A stretch of 64,000 nucleotides of DNA from Saccharina japonica (Eukaryota > Sar > Phaeophyceae > Laminariales > Laminariaceae), in the NCBI GenBank assembly GCA_008828725.1, contig MEHQ01002044.1:259839-323838 (forward strand). Reading direction: 5' to 3'. Below, piece after piece: positions 11,010-23,000 of this stretch. Every line of letters begins with the position of its first letter. The first letter of the stretch is position 1. Both the position numbers and the translations under genes were made by a program. The notes beneath the pieces were generated by a model. That model was not told the origin of the DNA, made no database searches, and was given only the letters and a program-made list of their open reading frames with translations.

Positions 11010-12262
11010 TTACCCCTCCTCGCCCTCTCGTTCCCGGACATCCTTGAGAGTCTGCCTCAAGAGCGAGTCAACTTCCTCGAGCTGTTCCGAACTCATGGAC
11101 GGTCTGGCCGCCTTCAAGCTCCGAGCAAGCCTCATGACATCCTGCACCACACTATCAACCCCGACGCCCCCTTCCCTACCTCTACCCCTAAGCGCCCCGT
11201 TCGATCCTTCCCGGTCCTCTTCTTCGTCACTATCGGGGCTATGGGAATCTCTCTGAACACCTGACCCAACCGATGCACTAGACTCCTTCGCGATAGCAGC
11301 CATGGTAGCGGCCATACGCTCATCTTCGGTGATGCCTCTGCCGGCTGTTCCCCCCGCATCCCATTCCTGGGATGACTCCGAGGGGGTGTCTCGATCTGTG
11401 CCGTCAACGGTCTCCATCGCAGCAGCTGCATGGGGCCGTACTCGACGGTCGGGTGCGTCCTCTGAAACGCCGGCATTGGGCGCGGGGTTGTCGACGGCCA
11501 TGCCGCTAGGTGGACAAAGCGCCCCTCCAGTGTCGGCAGCTGCACCCTCCCTGCCGCGCTTACCCAAAGATGAACTGTCGCCATCTGGCGGTGTATTCTT
11601 TGACGCAGGTCGGGGCACGGGCAGCCCACTCTCTGGAAAGAGGTCCTCCTCAAGCAGGGCCGGTTCTGCTGCGGGGTAAGGGTAAGGGTAAGGAAGGAGG
11701 GCGCGTTGCGTTGAGCGAGATTTGTCGAGAGTGAGTGATCCTTGCCTCCTTGTCACGAACACAACACGACGGGAGCACACGACATGGTCCAAGCACAGGC
11801 GCCCTCGGCAGCCCCTCACATTGGCTTGGTACTGTACCCAGTGTCAGGTTGCCCATACGCTGGGGGGTAACATACAGCAGGAAATGTCTTGTCTCGACAC
11901 GAACTAAAAGGCGAAACAAGTCTTCAACGAAAACGTGAACTGCTATATGTCTGTACGATAAGACACAATGACAAGACCGAGGGTCCGCGGCAGGCACACA
12001 ATGACAATATCGCCATGAAAGGGGTTCACAAAAACCCCTACGTAGTCATGCCAACCCGCAACCGAATCAAACTCCCACAGACTGCTGCGCCTGCCATTCT
12101 CACCCGAATCAAGCTCCGAGTCTGGCAGCTGAGATCCGTCTTCCCAAGGTGGTTGTGAGCCGTCGAGAGAGGTGTAAGTAGTCACGGGAGCTCTCTTAGT
12201 ACTGCGGCCTCCTCTTGCTCCCCCTCGAGCTCCACCGATGACGCGCACAAACTTAGACCCAC
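11010..12262 (-). CDS. C-terminal exons of a disordered protein, probably the Rif1-like gene
   Basis: Two minus-strand exons, 12262-12104 and 11668-11010, join in phase (GTGAGA donor; acceptor after a CCCTTA-rich pyrimidine tract; stop at 11010). The first begins KFVRVIGGARGGARGG, an RG-rich basic patch. The second is a long Ser/Pro/Glu/Asp-rich, probably disordered segment (PDSDEEEDREG). It closes with a predicted amphipathic helix, VVQDVMRLARSLKAARP and EQLEEVDSLLRQTLKDV. Rif1 proteins do have a long disordered tail and a short helical C-terminal region, so this fits the end of the gene at 14025-25391. However, the phase of the last Rif1 exon (two leftover bases) does not fit the 12262 acceptor directly, so at least one intervening exon is missing or this is a separate gene. 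Confidence 0.6.
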
Positions 12263-12516
12263 CTGCAAATTGACAAGAGCAATGATAGCAAGAGTAACAT
12301 CACCGCCAACGTGAGGCAACCGCTACAAAGTACCCGGCGGCGGTTCAACGGCGAACACGAAACAAGCAGGCGTGCTGCGAGTACGACTAATAACCCTTAA
12401 CAACTATCAACAGCGGACGATGCGGCTACGTAGGGCAACGCCAGGGGGGAGCAAACCCCGTCCGCCTAGTCCGTCTAGCTACAGGCTAATCAGATTGACA
12501 CAAAAACGAAAGCCCA

Positions 12517-12759
12517 ATGAGTAATATTGTACTGGTACACACTACGACGCGCGGCACTTTGTGCTTCAAAACGAAGGGGTTGCTGTACGAACCAACCAAG
12601 AGCCTGGAGCTGGAGACCATGCCGCGGAACAAGGGCGAGACGAAGACATTTACCAACCTCGACGACATCAGCGGAGAGGTGCCTTCGATGCGCAAAACCT
12701 TGCTGCTGCACCTGCCCTGGTCTGGTGCTACGTACCGGTGTACAGCAAACCAGCACTAA
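12517..12759 (+). CDS. Small unrecognised ORF (80 aa)
   Basis: ATG to TAA. From about 12560 to 12735 the codons are strongly biased to G/C at third positions, as in the window's real exons, with the segments LYEPTKSLELETMPR and GETKTFTNLDDISG. The other five frames look poorer. I do not recognise the product, and it may be one exon of a spliced gene. If the exons on both sides belong to one Rif1-like gene, this ORF lies antisense inside one of its introns. Confidence 0.38.
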   Translation: MSNIVLVHTTTRGTLCFKTKGLLYEPTKSLELETMPRNKGETKTFTNLDDISGEVPSMRKTLLLHLPWSGATYRCTANQH

Positions 12760-14024
12760 ATACGTAACTACTTCGTATATCATAGCTATTTTACGACAAG
12801 AAAGAGAAAAAGCCCACCTGTTGTAGGGGCTTCGATCGGGGTAGAAGGCGACCTTTTCTTGGGCGTTGCTGCTGTGTTACAGCTTGGTGGGGAGCTGTGA
12901 AGTGAAAATCGCCCGAAAGATAAGAAGGCGAATAAGCGGTGTAGGGTTAGACGGAAAGCACATACCTGGTACTGTTGAATTATAGGCGGGTTAAAAAAAT
13001 GGCCGTTCTGTGCACACGATTCGTCGACCGCAGGTCGGAAGTGAAAAGGGTCGGTTCGATAAAAGATGCGACATCATGGATCCACAACAACCTGTTTCGA
13101 CAACTCCCAAGCGTCATACTCGCACATACCGGTATAGTTTACGGAAATGGGAGGGTGGGGCGGCAGAAAAAGGTCGCAAATTCCTGGCTTGGCTGACCAC
13201 CCAGCGACTACCCAACGTCTGCTCACGCTTGCAGCAGGAATTTCGTGCTTGCTTGCGCCCGACGTGGGGATGCTTACCTGCACGTGGTGCCTTCCTCAAA
13301 ATGAATGGCTACGTGCAGGCCCCTCAAATCACCAAAACCAACCATACTCCATCTCAGTCCCCGATACAGACAAGCCTCATTCTCTCTACCAATAAACCCT
13401 GTTTTGTTCGTTACTCCGGTAGCGGAGGCCGTTACGTCGTCTACGTACAAAACTAGACGTACGTACAAAACTACCCTATATAGTTTACGGTGACGAAAAT
13501 CAGACATCGACGCTCGCATATTTGTTTGCTGTGACGAAAGAAGGCATCGACGCTTGGCGGGACCTTGACGGAGAAAACGACCGACGCCACGCGCATGATG
13601 ATAGGTTGCGACAGCGGCCGAGCGGCGACGAGAAAAAATGCCACCCCCGCTGCTATCACTGACGGTGCCACGAATCGCACCACAACGTTAGGGAGGCTGC
13701 ACCAGGGAGCTCAAGGCTTCAGAAGGCCCAAACCTCGGCGCACGCGCAACCACAAGTTCGGCATATTTCCAGTTCAGGCAGTGCAATGTGTTCGAACGCA
13801 TCCGAGTGTAAGGTTTTCCTCAATTGCCCCCTGCATGTTTAATATTTGGCTCAGTGATAGTCGTCGGAATTAGGGAGTACCAATCGTGGCAACTCGTGCA
13901 GAGTTTGCAGGCAAGCGCACGAGCCAGTGGAAGGAGCATAGCCAACGACGACTACCTTTCACCTATCAGCCTACAGCTGATAGAGGTGTAATTTTTCAGA
14001 GCACCCGGTTGTAGCGCATCTCAC
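12760..14024. other. Probable intron or spacer between Rif1-like exons
   Basis: A block near 13480-13700 has exon-like codon composition in both directions, and I could not decide between them. One or more exons bridging 14025 and 12262 on the minus strand are expected here from the reading-phase mismatch. Confidence 0.35.
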
Positions 14025-17000
14025 CTCGGGCGCTGTCTCATGAAGGATCTCCGCGCACTCGCCGCAGGCAAAGCTCCGGCCACGTCATTTCCAGACCCTG
14101 GCAGCGCGTATTTAGCCACTCGGTGCGTGGCTCCTAGTGATCTATGAGGAGGGTGTTCTTCCACCTTCTTGGCCGAGGCAAGCACTGCCTCCTGCTCTCT
14201 GGCAACCTGGCTAAGCTTGGGCAAGTCTAGGTTTGACCCATCCTCGAGCGCGATGCCGAATGGCATCTTCACGTCCACTAGCGTGGCCATGCCTGCTAGG
14301 CGACGGCGCAGGCCACGTGTGATGAGGGTTTCGCATTCGTGCCCCGACAGGATTCCGAAGGTGTGGTTCCACATGTCGATGACGGCGGACTGGAGGGCAT
14401 CTTCTGCAGGTCTGCGTGGAGAAAGCGCAAGGTAGGTAACAAGGTCGGCACGGACGGGCGTTTGCGCTCTGTATAAGGTCGGCATTCTTGGTAGGGATGA
14501 CGAAGGTGTATACAAAGCTCGACAATCGAAAACCGGCTTCGAGGGGTACTCGAGTGTTCTCCCCGCCAAGCAACACGAGACAAACGTGAAAAAAAAATCA
14601 AAATACGGACGGGTTTCCTATACTATAGGTGTACCTTGGCTTAGGTATCTCCAGGGCGGCCTCGAGCATGGGGCACAGGGCCGGCAGGAGACCCGGCGAC
14701 ACTAGCTCGTCTGGGGAAAAGCCTTGGACAGCCGAAACCACACTCAATGCCAGCTCCCTAATTTCCTCAGACACCGCTGGGTTGGCCGCCACACACGACA
14801 CCTGCGCGGGAGAAGCGAGCCGCGCTCGGCTAGCAGAAGCGAGGCGCTGGGAACCACCACCCGAAAGGTCAATGCCCACGGCAAGAAGTCGAGACATAGC
14901 CGCCATCGAAGCCTCGTCTAGCGGGAAAATCGGTCGAGGAGGCCGCCGTTCTCTCGACCCTGAGGCGACCGCCCGGCGCGCGACGATGAGACACTCGCGA
15001 ACTTCGGCAGTCACCCCGTCCGCCATCATGGCTGCGCCTGTCCGCGGCGTCTCCGTCGAGTGGCCACCATCTTTCATTCCAGCAGAGGGGGGTGACGCTG
15101 CCGACGCAGGGAGTGGCGTGGGGCGGGTTGGGGGGGAAGCTGTTAGCACCCACGCGAGCGTGGCCAGCCCGGACCTCCACGCAGGGCCTCTGGACTTGTT
15201 GTCGGGCTCTTTGGGGGCAGACCGCAAGAGCGCAAGCGCAGCCGCCGTCAAGACTGGGAGGCTGGCGTGTGGCGGCGGCGGGGCCAGATGTTTTCCCTTG
15301 GAGCCGTCTTGATTTACGTTGCGTGCGGCGTTCCCGCTGTCATCTCCTCGTCGACCCCGCTGCGTCTGGCTGAACTCGAGTGTCCAACCTGTGGATTTGC
15401 TGCTGAGTGCTGACGGAACCCGTGAACCGAACCCTGCCCCGTCTTCTCGCGAGGTCGACCCGGCCACGGCCTCCCTTGGCCCAGAAAGAACCAGAGCGGC
15501 GCATTCCTTCGCAATCTTCCTGAGCAAGCTCGAGAACCCGGGCCGATGGCCTCGCCTGGCATCAAAGAGCTTGTGCCAGAGATCCGTCGCCTCCGCACCA
15601 AACGTAGCATCCACTGCATTGAAGGAGCCGTGGGAACAGGCTCGAGCACCGGCCTCGTCGTCGGACAACCTTCCCTCCGCCTCCGCTTCGAGGAAACCCC
15701 CCACTCCGACAACCGCACACCTGTCTGTGCCACAAGCGCGTCCCAACGCGGTTCTTCCAACTCCCTCTGCAAAGCGCTCAGCGCACGAGATTGGCTCCCA
15801 AGTTGACGGGGGCGAGCGTGAAATGAGATAAGCTGTTTTGAGCAAGAACTGCAGGGTGTTGGCAGTGTCGCCTAGCAGTCTGTCGCCCGGTTGGACGTCC
15901 GTGTTACCGACAGGGTGGTGCGAAGCAACCGGCCTATTTAACCCGCTCCGAGCCCGCTGGGGGCTGTCGAGGGTTTCGTCCGCTGCTTCACCCCTCGTGG
16001 GGCGAGAAAGGCCGACGACTTTCCAGGCCGACAAGCTCCGGGCGGCTTCGGCATGCCACACGCGACTCAGCGCCAGCAGAGCTGAATTCCGCTTCCCCGC
16101 GCAGGAGTTCGACTTTTGGTCGGTACCCGCTTTTTTTCCCGGTGTATCTGGGAGCATGGAAGGGGTTGACGATGTCTCCGACAGCGCGGCAATGGCCGAG
16201 GACAAGGACGAGAGCACCTGCGCCGCCCCTTCCTTTGGAGCTATAGCAAGCAGTTCGGTCAGAAGAGACGACCTCGGAAAACAGTTAGGGCGGCTGCCGC
16301 GGCTGCCGCGAGCGCCCTCAAGGCGGTGACCAGCCGGGCTGAACGGGCGGTGTGCCTGCCGCGCAAAAGGAGGCTGACTGTCTTCGCCCACATCGCGGTC
16401 ACCTCGGCGGCGGGCGCTTGAGGGGCTTGTGGCATCGGACCTGTGACGGTCGCAACGGTTCCTCAGCACCCCCACAAGAAGCGCCAGCCACAGCGGCGAA
16501 GCGCGTGCGGCAACTTCTTGTTCCACACTACAGCCTCCCGCATTGCCGCCCTTTCCGCCCTCGCCACCATCACCCCCATCCTGACCTCTCAAGATGACGC
16601 CTTCCACGTCCTCCGCCCTTGCACACCCCGAGCAGATTGGGCTGGCGCTTTCGGAGCCCGGAGATGGCAAAACCGCCACTATTGGCACCTCAAGGCGTTC
16701 TCGGATTAGCTCGGGCCCCTGAAGACTCGCGTTTGGACCCCCTACCCGTCCCGCGGAGAGGCTCAGCCTGGTCAACGCACGGATCAGAGCCGACAACAGC
16801 GCTGATCGCCACTCGGCCAAGCCCGCACTAGAGGCAGTCGTCGCAGCCGCCTCTTTCTTTCCGCCTACCACCACATTTGCACCAGAAGCGCCAACGCCGA
16901 CACCTTCTTTGCCAGCGACGGCGCCTTGTAAACCACCACCTTTGGCGGCTTCCTCCTTCCAAAGCAGCCAGCGCAGCAAAACAGTCAGCGGGCTGCCCTC

Positions 17001-20000
17001 GTTCGCACCCTTCCTTTTGTGGGCGGGCGGGGACGCTTCACCTTGGACAGCAGCCCCCTGTTGTCCGTGCTCTTTTATAATCCCGCCTGAGGCAGAAGAG
17101 CGTCCAGCATCACCATCACCATCACCTTCACCACCATCACCACCAGTACCAGCACCAGCACCAGCATCAACAGAGCTAGGGGTGGCCTGGCAATGTTCTG
17201 AGAGCGCCCACAAGGCCAACCCGCACCACGCCCGCACTATCAAGCCCGATGTCGGCAGCGCGTCGAGCGGAGCAGAAGGGGTGTCGGGCTCCGATTCAGG
17301 TAGTGCCGCATTGGGTCCGACTCTAGTGGCGGCGATCTCAGGGCTTGGCGCGGGGAATGTCCTCATGAGGGTCTGCAGAGTGGACAGCAGAGGAGACACC
17401 TCCGCCACGATATCGAGCCCAGACTGTTGGAGGCAGGGGTGTGCATCTGAAGGACGAACGTCGATGGAGGCACGCGGGCGCGGAGCGAGTCAAGCAAAGC
17501 AGGGGATGCAACGTGAAGTAATTATACATTTTGGGGTACTACATATACAGACCAGCCAGGGGGGGCGCCGCATCTCCTCCGCCTCCTCCTTCCTCTCCAG
17601 GGACAAAAAAATCGGGCTTCCCTGGGAGGACTGCCTTCATTTTGTTTCCATGAATTCAGCAAAACAATGGGAAAAGTTCATTTTAAAGAGCGCAAGCAAA
17701 GTTGGTTCCTCTCGCGGCTGACGCGGTACCACTCCAAACATCGCTTGCATTTCTTTTCGCCGGGAGCCGTTCTCGTCGCCCAGGAGGAACCTCTTTCCCT
17801 GCTGCAGCTCCTGCTCTTCTCTTCCTACCGCTGGAACTTCCACCCCTACCGCCACCGCCGCCACTGCTGCTACAACTCCCGCCGCCGTCAAGAGCAACAC
17901 CGGCCTCGCTAGCGTGATCCTTCCTCGGCCACCGGCGGCAGTCCGTCTCCCGCCGCTCTCTCCTTCTCTCCAGCTCTAACCCACGCTCGCGTTCACGCCC
18001 ATCGTGCAACGCATCAAAAATCGCTACTGTACGAAAAGTGGAAAGCGGCCTCACCTGCTGGGCTTGGGTGTAGACAGGGCAACAAAGCTGCGAGCATGCG
18101 GGCGCAGAAATGCCGGGCATCGTCGGCGCTTCCATCACCTGGACAGGGAGGAATGGGCGCCAAAGAAAAAACTTGTCTGGATTTACTGTCGTTCCTCAGA
18201 TCATAGCTCATCATCGCGATAGGTGCTTTCCGCGCACAGAATAAAACAGAAGACACGTTAAGCGACTCCTGTTCTCAAATTGGTCAATCCCGCTCGAAGG
18301 AAAAGCAGCAACATAACGGATTGCAGGGTAATCGGCATCCAGACGTCTGCGCAGACGTTGTCCAGTGTGTGGCATCACGTGCCCCCATCGAAACGAAACG
18401 CCAAACGACGCCACCATCAACACAAAACAACACAAGTGCTCAAGTGACCACCTCTCCACGACCTGAACAGACACGCATCACACAGAAACGCAAACCACAC
18501 CCTCCTGTGATCGACCCGCATACACACGGCCCGCAGCGGGGAGTTGGGGCACACCCAGAATGTGGTCCAGGCCTATGCGACGCCTGAACCCCTTGCTGTT
18601 TACGGCGGTTCGGCCTAGAGCGCGGTCTCCAAAGTCGATGGCTCGCAGTGGGAGCTAGCTGCCTCGTAGCTATAATCGAAAACATAAAAATACGTAAGGA
18701 GTTACGGTATCAAACGGGTGATGAGATAACACACCCCCTGCGACGAATTTCCGAGACGAGTTTCTCCAAAATATGCCTTGGAGGGGCCATGGCTTAGAGG
18801 GGCGCACACAACGAAAGAGGCGGCGTTGGAAAGACGTCGTCGATATTTTTCCGTAAGCATGCCGCTCGGCGTTTGCACCCTCCTCGTTAACATGTATAGG
18901 CATTAAAAGAGGGGGTGTGCTATCTTGCGAGCTCTACGTAGGCTACCGGTGTTGGCGCTCACCGGCCGCCTTCCGCAACAAGTCCGACATGCCGATCCTG
19001 CCCTCCTGCTGGTGTTTGTGTGGCAGTCTCCATAGGTACTTGACAGACTGCGACGGGAAGGAAGCCACGCAACGCGCAAGCGACGACAGCACGACTCCCC
19101 TCACGAAAGGGTCCCTGCCGGATAGCGACGCGGCAGGAGAGACGGTTGCATGTCGTCGTACGTATGGCAATATCAAGAGGGGGAAACGGGGTCAACGCGC
19201 GAAAAACAGACCCAGTGTCGCACGATAAAGGTGATGCTTGCCGAACGAAGTAGGGGTTCGGTGTTACGAACAAGCTCCGCGGAAATAGCCCGACAAATAA
19301 GAACGTGAGCGTAACTGTCCGTGCCCATCGTAAGAACACACAACTCACAGCAAACGCTTCGTAGACGTCGGGATAATAACCCTCAAATTCGGCAATAGTC
19401 GCGACCTAGCCCACCGCCCATCAACCGTTCTTGGGTGAAACCAAAAGCAGCGCTACCTGCTAACCCCATTCCACAGCTCAAAATACCCGGAAGACAATGA
19501 AAGACGGTCTTTTTTACAAGCTCTTATCACCTTCCCCCTTGCAAGTACGCCAACAAAAAAATCCACCATGATAACGCGCTGCAGCTCACTTTTCTCGCAG
19601 GGCGCGCTTCACGAACGGTCTCAGCGATAGCTCAGCCACCTTGGCTGCCTGCGGATCAACACGAGCGCAGGCTAACGTTCAAGTGCTGTATTCATCAGAG
19701 GGGCGGGTTCAAAACAATCCATCGAGAGCTCACTAAAGCAATACACGATCACGGTCCAACCTTGGCGCGAGTAAGTACTGCGATAGCACTTCGGCAAAAA
19801 GCATCTACAATTCCAAGATGATAAACTATAACACCATGGTGTTCGTCATCCCTACGTAAGTACGAGGGACAAAACAATCACGTGCTTGCCTCCTCGCGTT
19901 TGAACTTTCCCAGGCAGTTCGAGACGAACATCTCCCAGGCCTCCACCGCCTCCGCCCGCACCTGCATACCCCCCCAGGAGATGTATCACGACAATCGCCA

Positions 20001-23000
20001 CAAAAAGACGGAAACGAGGCGGTGAAATCGATGGCGGATAATCAAAGGTTCGAGGTACACGGTACACGCGACAGAAGAGGACCCTGGGGACTGCGGACGG
20101 AGTGTCGCGATATTCCACCCTCCGAAGCAGTGCAGATACGCCGTGTTGCCACAACGCGCGGCAGCATGCGTGTGCACCAAATTAATGGGTTATGTCACTG
20201 GACCGTGAACGTTACGTGCGGTTCCTTGAGTTTAATATTTAGCACTGTTCGACGCGAGTTGCTGGGTCAAGATGGGCACTTTCGAAGGACACCGCCCCCA
20301 TGCATGCCACCCACATCCACGCACCGTTCTTCGGGCCGAAAGGCGCTACAATGTACCGTACCAGGTAGCAGCTATGTGCAGTCGGCGAAAAGCACAAAAT
20401 GAATCAACCCCAACCGATGAAGGCCACGACAAGCACAAATAGCTCCGACCAGAGGGCGGGGCCATCCTCGGAAAACTCATCGAGGCTACCATGCCGAAAA
20501 ACAACCCCCACAAGCGTACTCGTATGCCGTGTGAAGCTAGAGTTGTCAATATAGACGGTGCTAAGGCCTGACGAACGTTTATGTCAAGAAGAGTGGCGAT
20601 CTCGAGTCCGCAAACGCTACGCGTTGCGCGACAGGCGAGACGATAACCTATTATTTCGTGTCCGCTTTTGTTGCGCAAAGTCTTAGCCTTGCGAAGTAAG
20701 GCCTGATGATCGGGGTTCTTCTGATCGGGGTTCTTCCTTAACACTGAAGAAGCGCGTTCGTGCAACAGACACGGCCCCTTCTATGCCAACGCCAAGAACG
20801 CGTTACGAACGTTGGGCAGGTTTATATCATAAGTGGCGTTTCTCTCGCCTGGGGCCTCTTGTCGCTGAAGCCGCTGGCGACCTGCAGCAGTTTGTTGGTG
20901 GCGAGCTCGAAGGTGTTCTTGGATGTTCCACGGGTGTGCAGTAGACTGGTCAAGTCCGCCAAGGAGAGGTAGATCGCCCACACCTTGATCTGAAAACGTC
21001 GCCGATAACACACAGCACAGATACAAAGGATGAAGAGTTTTGCTGTCGTGGTTGTATATCGCCTGTGTGGCGTGTCGGAGTGTGAGTTGTGCCGGTAACG
21101 CATGGGAAATTATCAACCCGACCGGGCATATTTGTGCACGATACCAGGCGTTGTCTGGCAGCTTCCTTTCCCTGCTACGAGTACGAACAGCGGGCGTACT
21201 GACCTCGCCCTCGCCTACGCTGTCTACGTTGTCTACGCGAAAGGCTAGCGTGGCAACACACAGCAGTGGTAGTAGGTAGACAGACGGCTGGCGAACCCTG
21301 TGTGACACAACATACACGTGGCGGATGCAGTGGGGTACTAAAAAGTCGAGGGATAGTAAGCGGTTTGTCACAGGTGGCTACTTGCCATCAATCCTCTCTT
21401 TCACACGGCTTTTGAACGAACCGTTCGCTCCATATTCCTTTGCCGACAGCACTGGAAGAACGCTACGGCTACGCCTGATACCAATGGATGCATTATGCCG
21501 ACACCTCGCAGAACGCACGCGGGGTGGATAGCAACATCTGCCTCCTCATGCTAGCTGCGACAACAGCCAGTCCTGGGTGTACTCATACGTAACTCGACAT
21601 CAAGTCTCCCAATATCTACAGCCGTTACAGAATCAGCCAATCACCAAGCATATGTCCGCTCTCTTCACATGGTAAGAAATTGATGGATCGTACGCACCGC
21701 ATGCTTCACACGTGCTTCCTTCGCCGTTTTGGCGCTCGGTGTGGCGGTACCGGTAGTGGTGGTGGCGGCGGCGGTGGTGGTGCAGCCAGCAGTTGACGGC
21801 TGTGACGATTGGCGCTCTGTAAGAGGTGGTGCTCGCGTGGACAACGTTGTCGGCCCAGCTCCCGTCGGCGACCCTTCCTGATGAAACATTATCCTAAAGA
21901 GCGACATAACATAAATAATAAGCGATAGGACAATCGACAGAATAATAGACAGAATACAGAATAATCAATAGAAGGGCGTTCACCCCTCTAGAACCGCACC
22001 CACTTGCAATCAATGTGGGGTCTTATTGGCAGTAGTACAAGAGTTGGCCAATGTAGTCTTGCCGCGGTGAAACTTCGCACGAACAACCCAGCTATCTCCT
22101 CAGAAACCTCCGCCACCAGCACAAAGCAACACGCTTGCCAGGCCAATAGCACATTGCAAATACCATGCGTAGAGGCCATAGGTCACTCCTCGGCTAGGCT
22201 GTGTAAAGTATCCAGGACGAAGCGTTGGTCCGTACGCTGGCAGTCGTGGTGCGTAAGGTTGACATTACGAACTGGGGCCCACAGGGTGGTCCATTTGCAG
22301 CTACGCCCATTCCTCGAAAAAGCGAAAGGATGCCAAACACGCGCAACTTCGACCGCATCTCAGGACAGTCTAGCTTACGCGCGGCACCATCCTCGTCCAT
22401 CCTCACGCATCCTCACCTGTCCATGCCTCGGAAAAGAGAGCCGTCCTTCAACGTTCCCAACACCCATTCCGCTACCCCTTCTTCGCCCTTGAGGCAAGCA
22501 ACCGCCAGCTTCGCCGCTTTCATCGCATCTACCCTCACCCCGACACAGTCGTCCAGGCAAAGGCGCAGTAGGCACGGCGCCCAAAAACCGTGTTCCTTCA
22601 AACACGTCACCGAATTTTCGGTTAAATTCGGTCAAAGTCGCCGCGCGAAGGTCCAAGGGGGCGAAAAGGCAGGAAACAGCGGTTCGGATGCAGCGGTCAA
22701 GAAACCGTACGTGTTCGTGTTGACACAGCAGAAAACCGGTATTGGCGGATACTCCAGGAACCTCCACACGAGCACGGCGGACCAGTGCCGGAGACAAGCG
22801 GTACCCTTGTTCCCCAAGCCCCAAGCCCATCACCGCGCACAACTAACCCCACATGACCCCAGATGCCGTTGCCTTGATGATGCGGAAGCAGTTGCCCTAC
22901 CCCCCCCTACAGGACGCAAGCATGAGGAGGAACGACAGAGGCGGCACATCCTGAAAGGTGTCATCGATAATGTCCTCATCGTTAGATAGGGAGAGTTGAA

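Noticed and set aside
11668-11700. Telomere-like GGGTAA repeats
   Set aside because: The order is GGGTAA, not a permutation of TTAGGG; it serves as the pyrimidine tract before a Rif1-like exon on the minus strand.
16909-17721. 270-aa plus-strand ORF
   Set aside because: Exact antisense of the Rif1-like giant exon; it is open only because of GC-rich codons on the other strand. The same holds for 14629-15312, 15319-15831 and 15838-16329.
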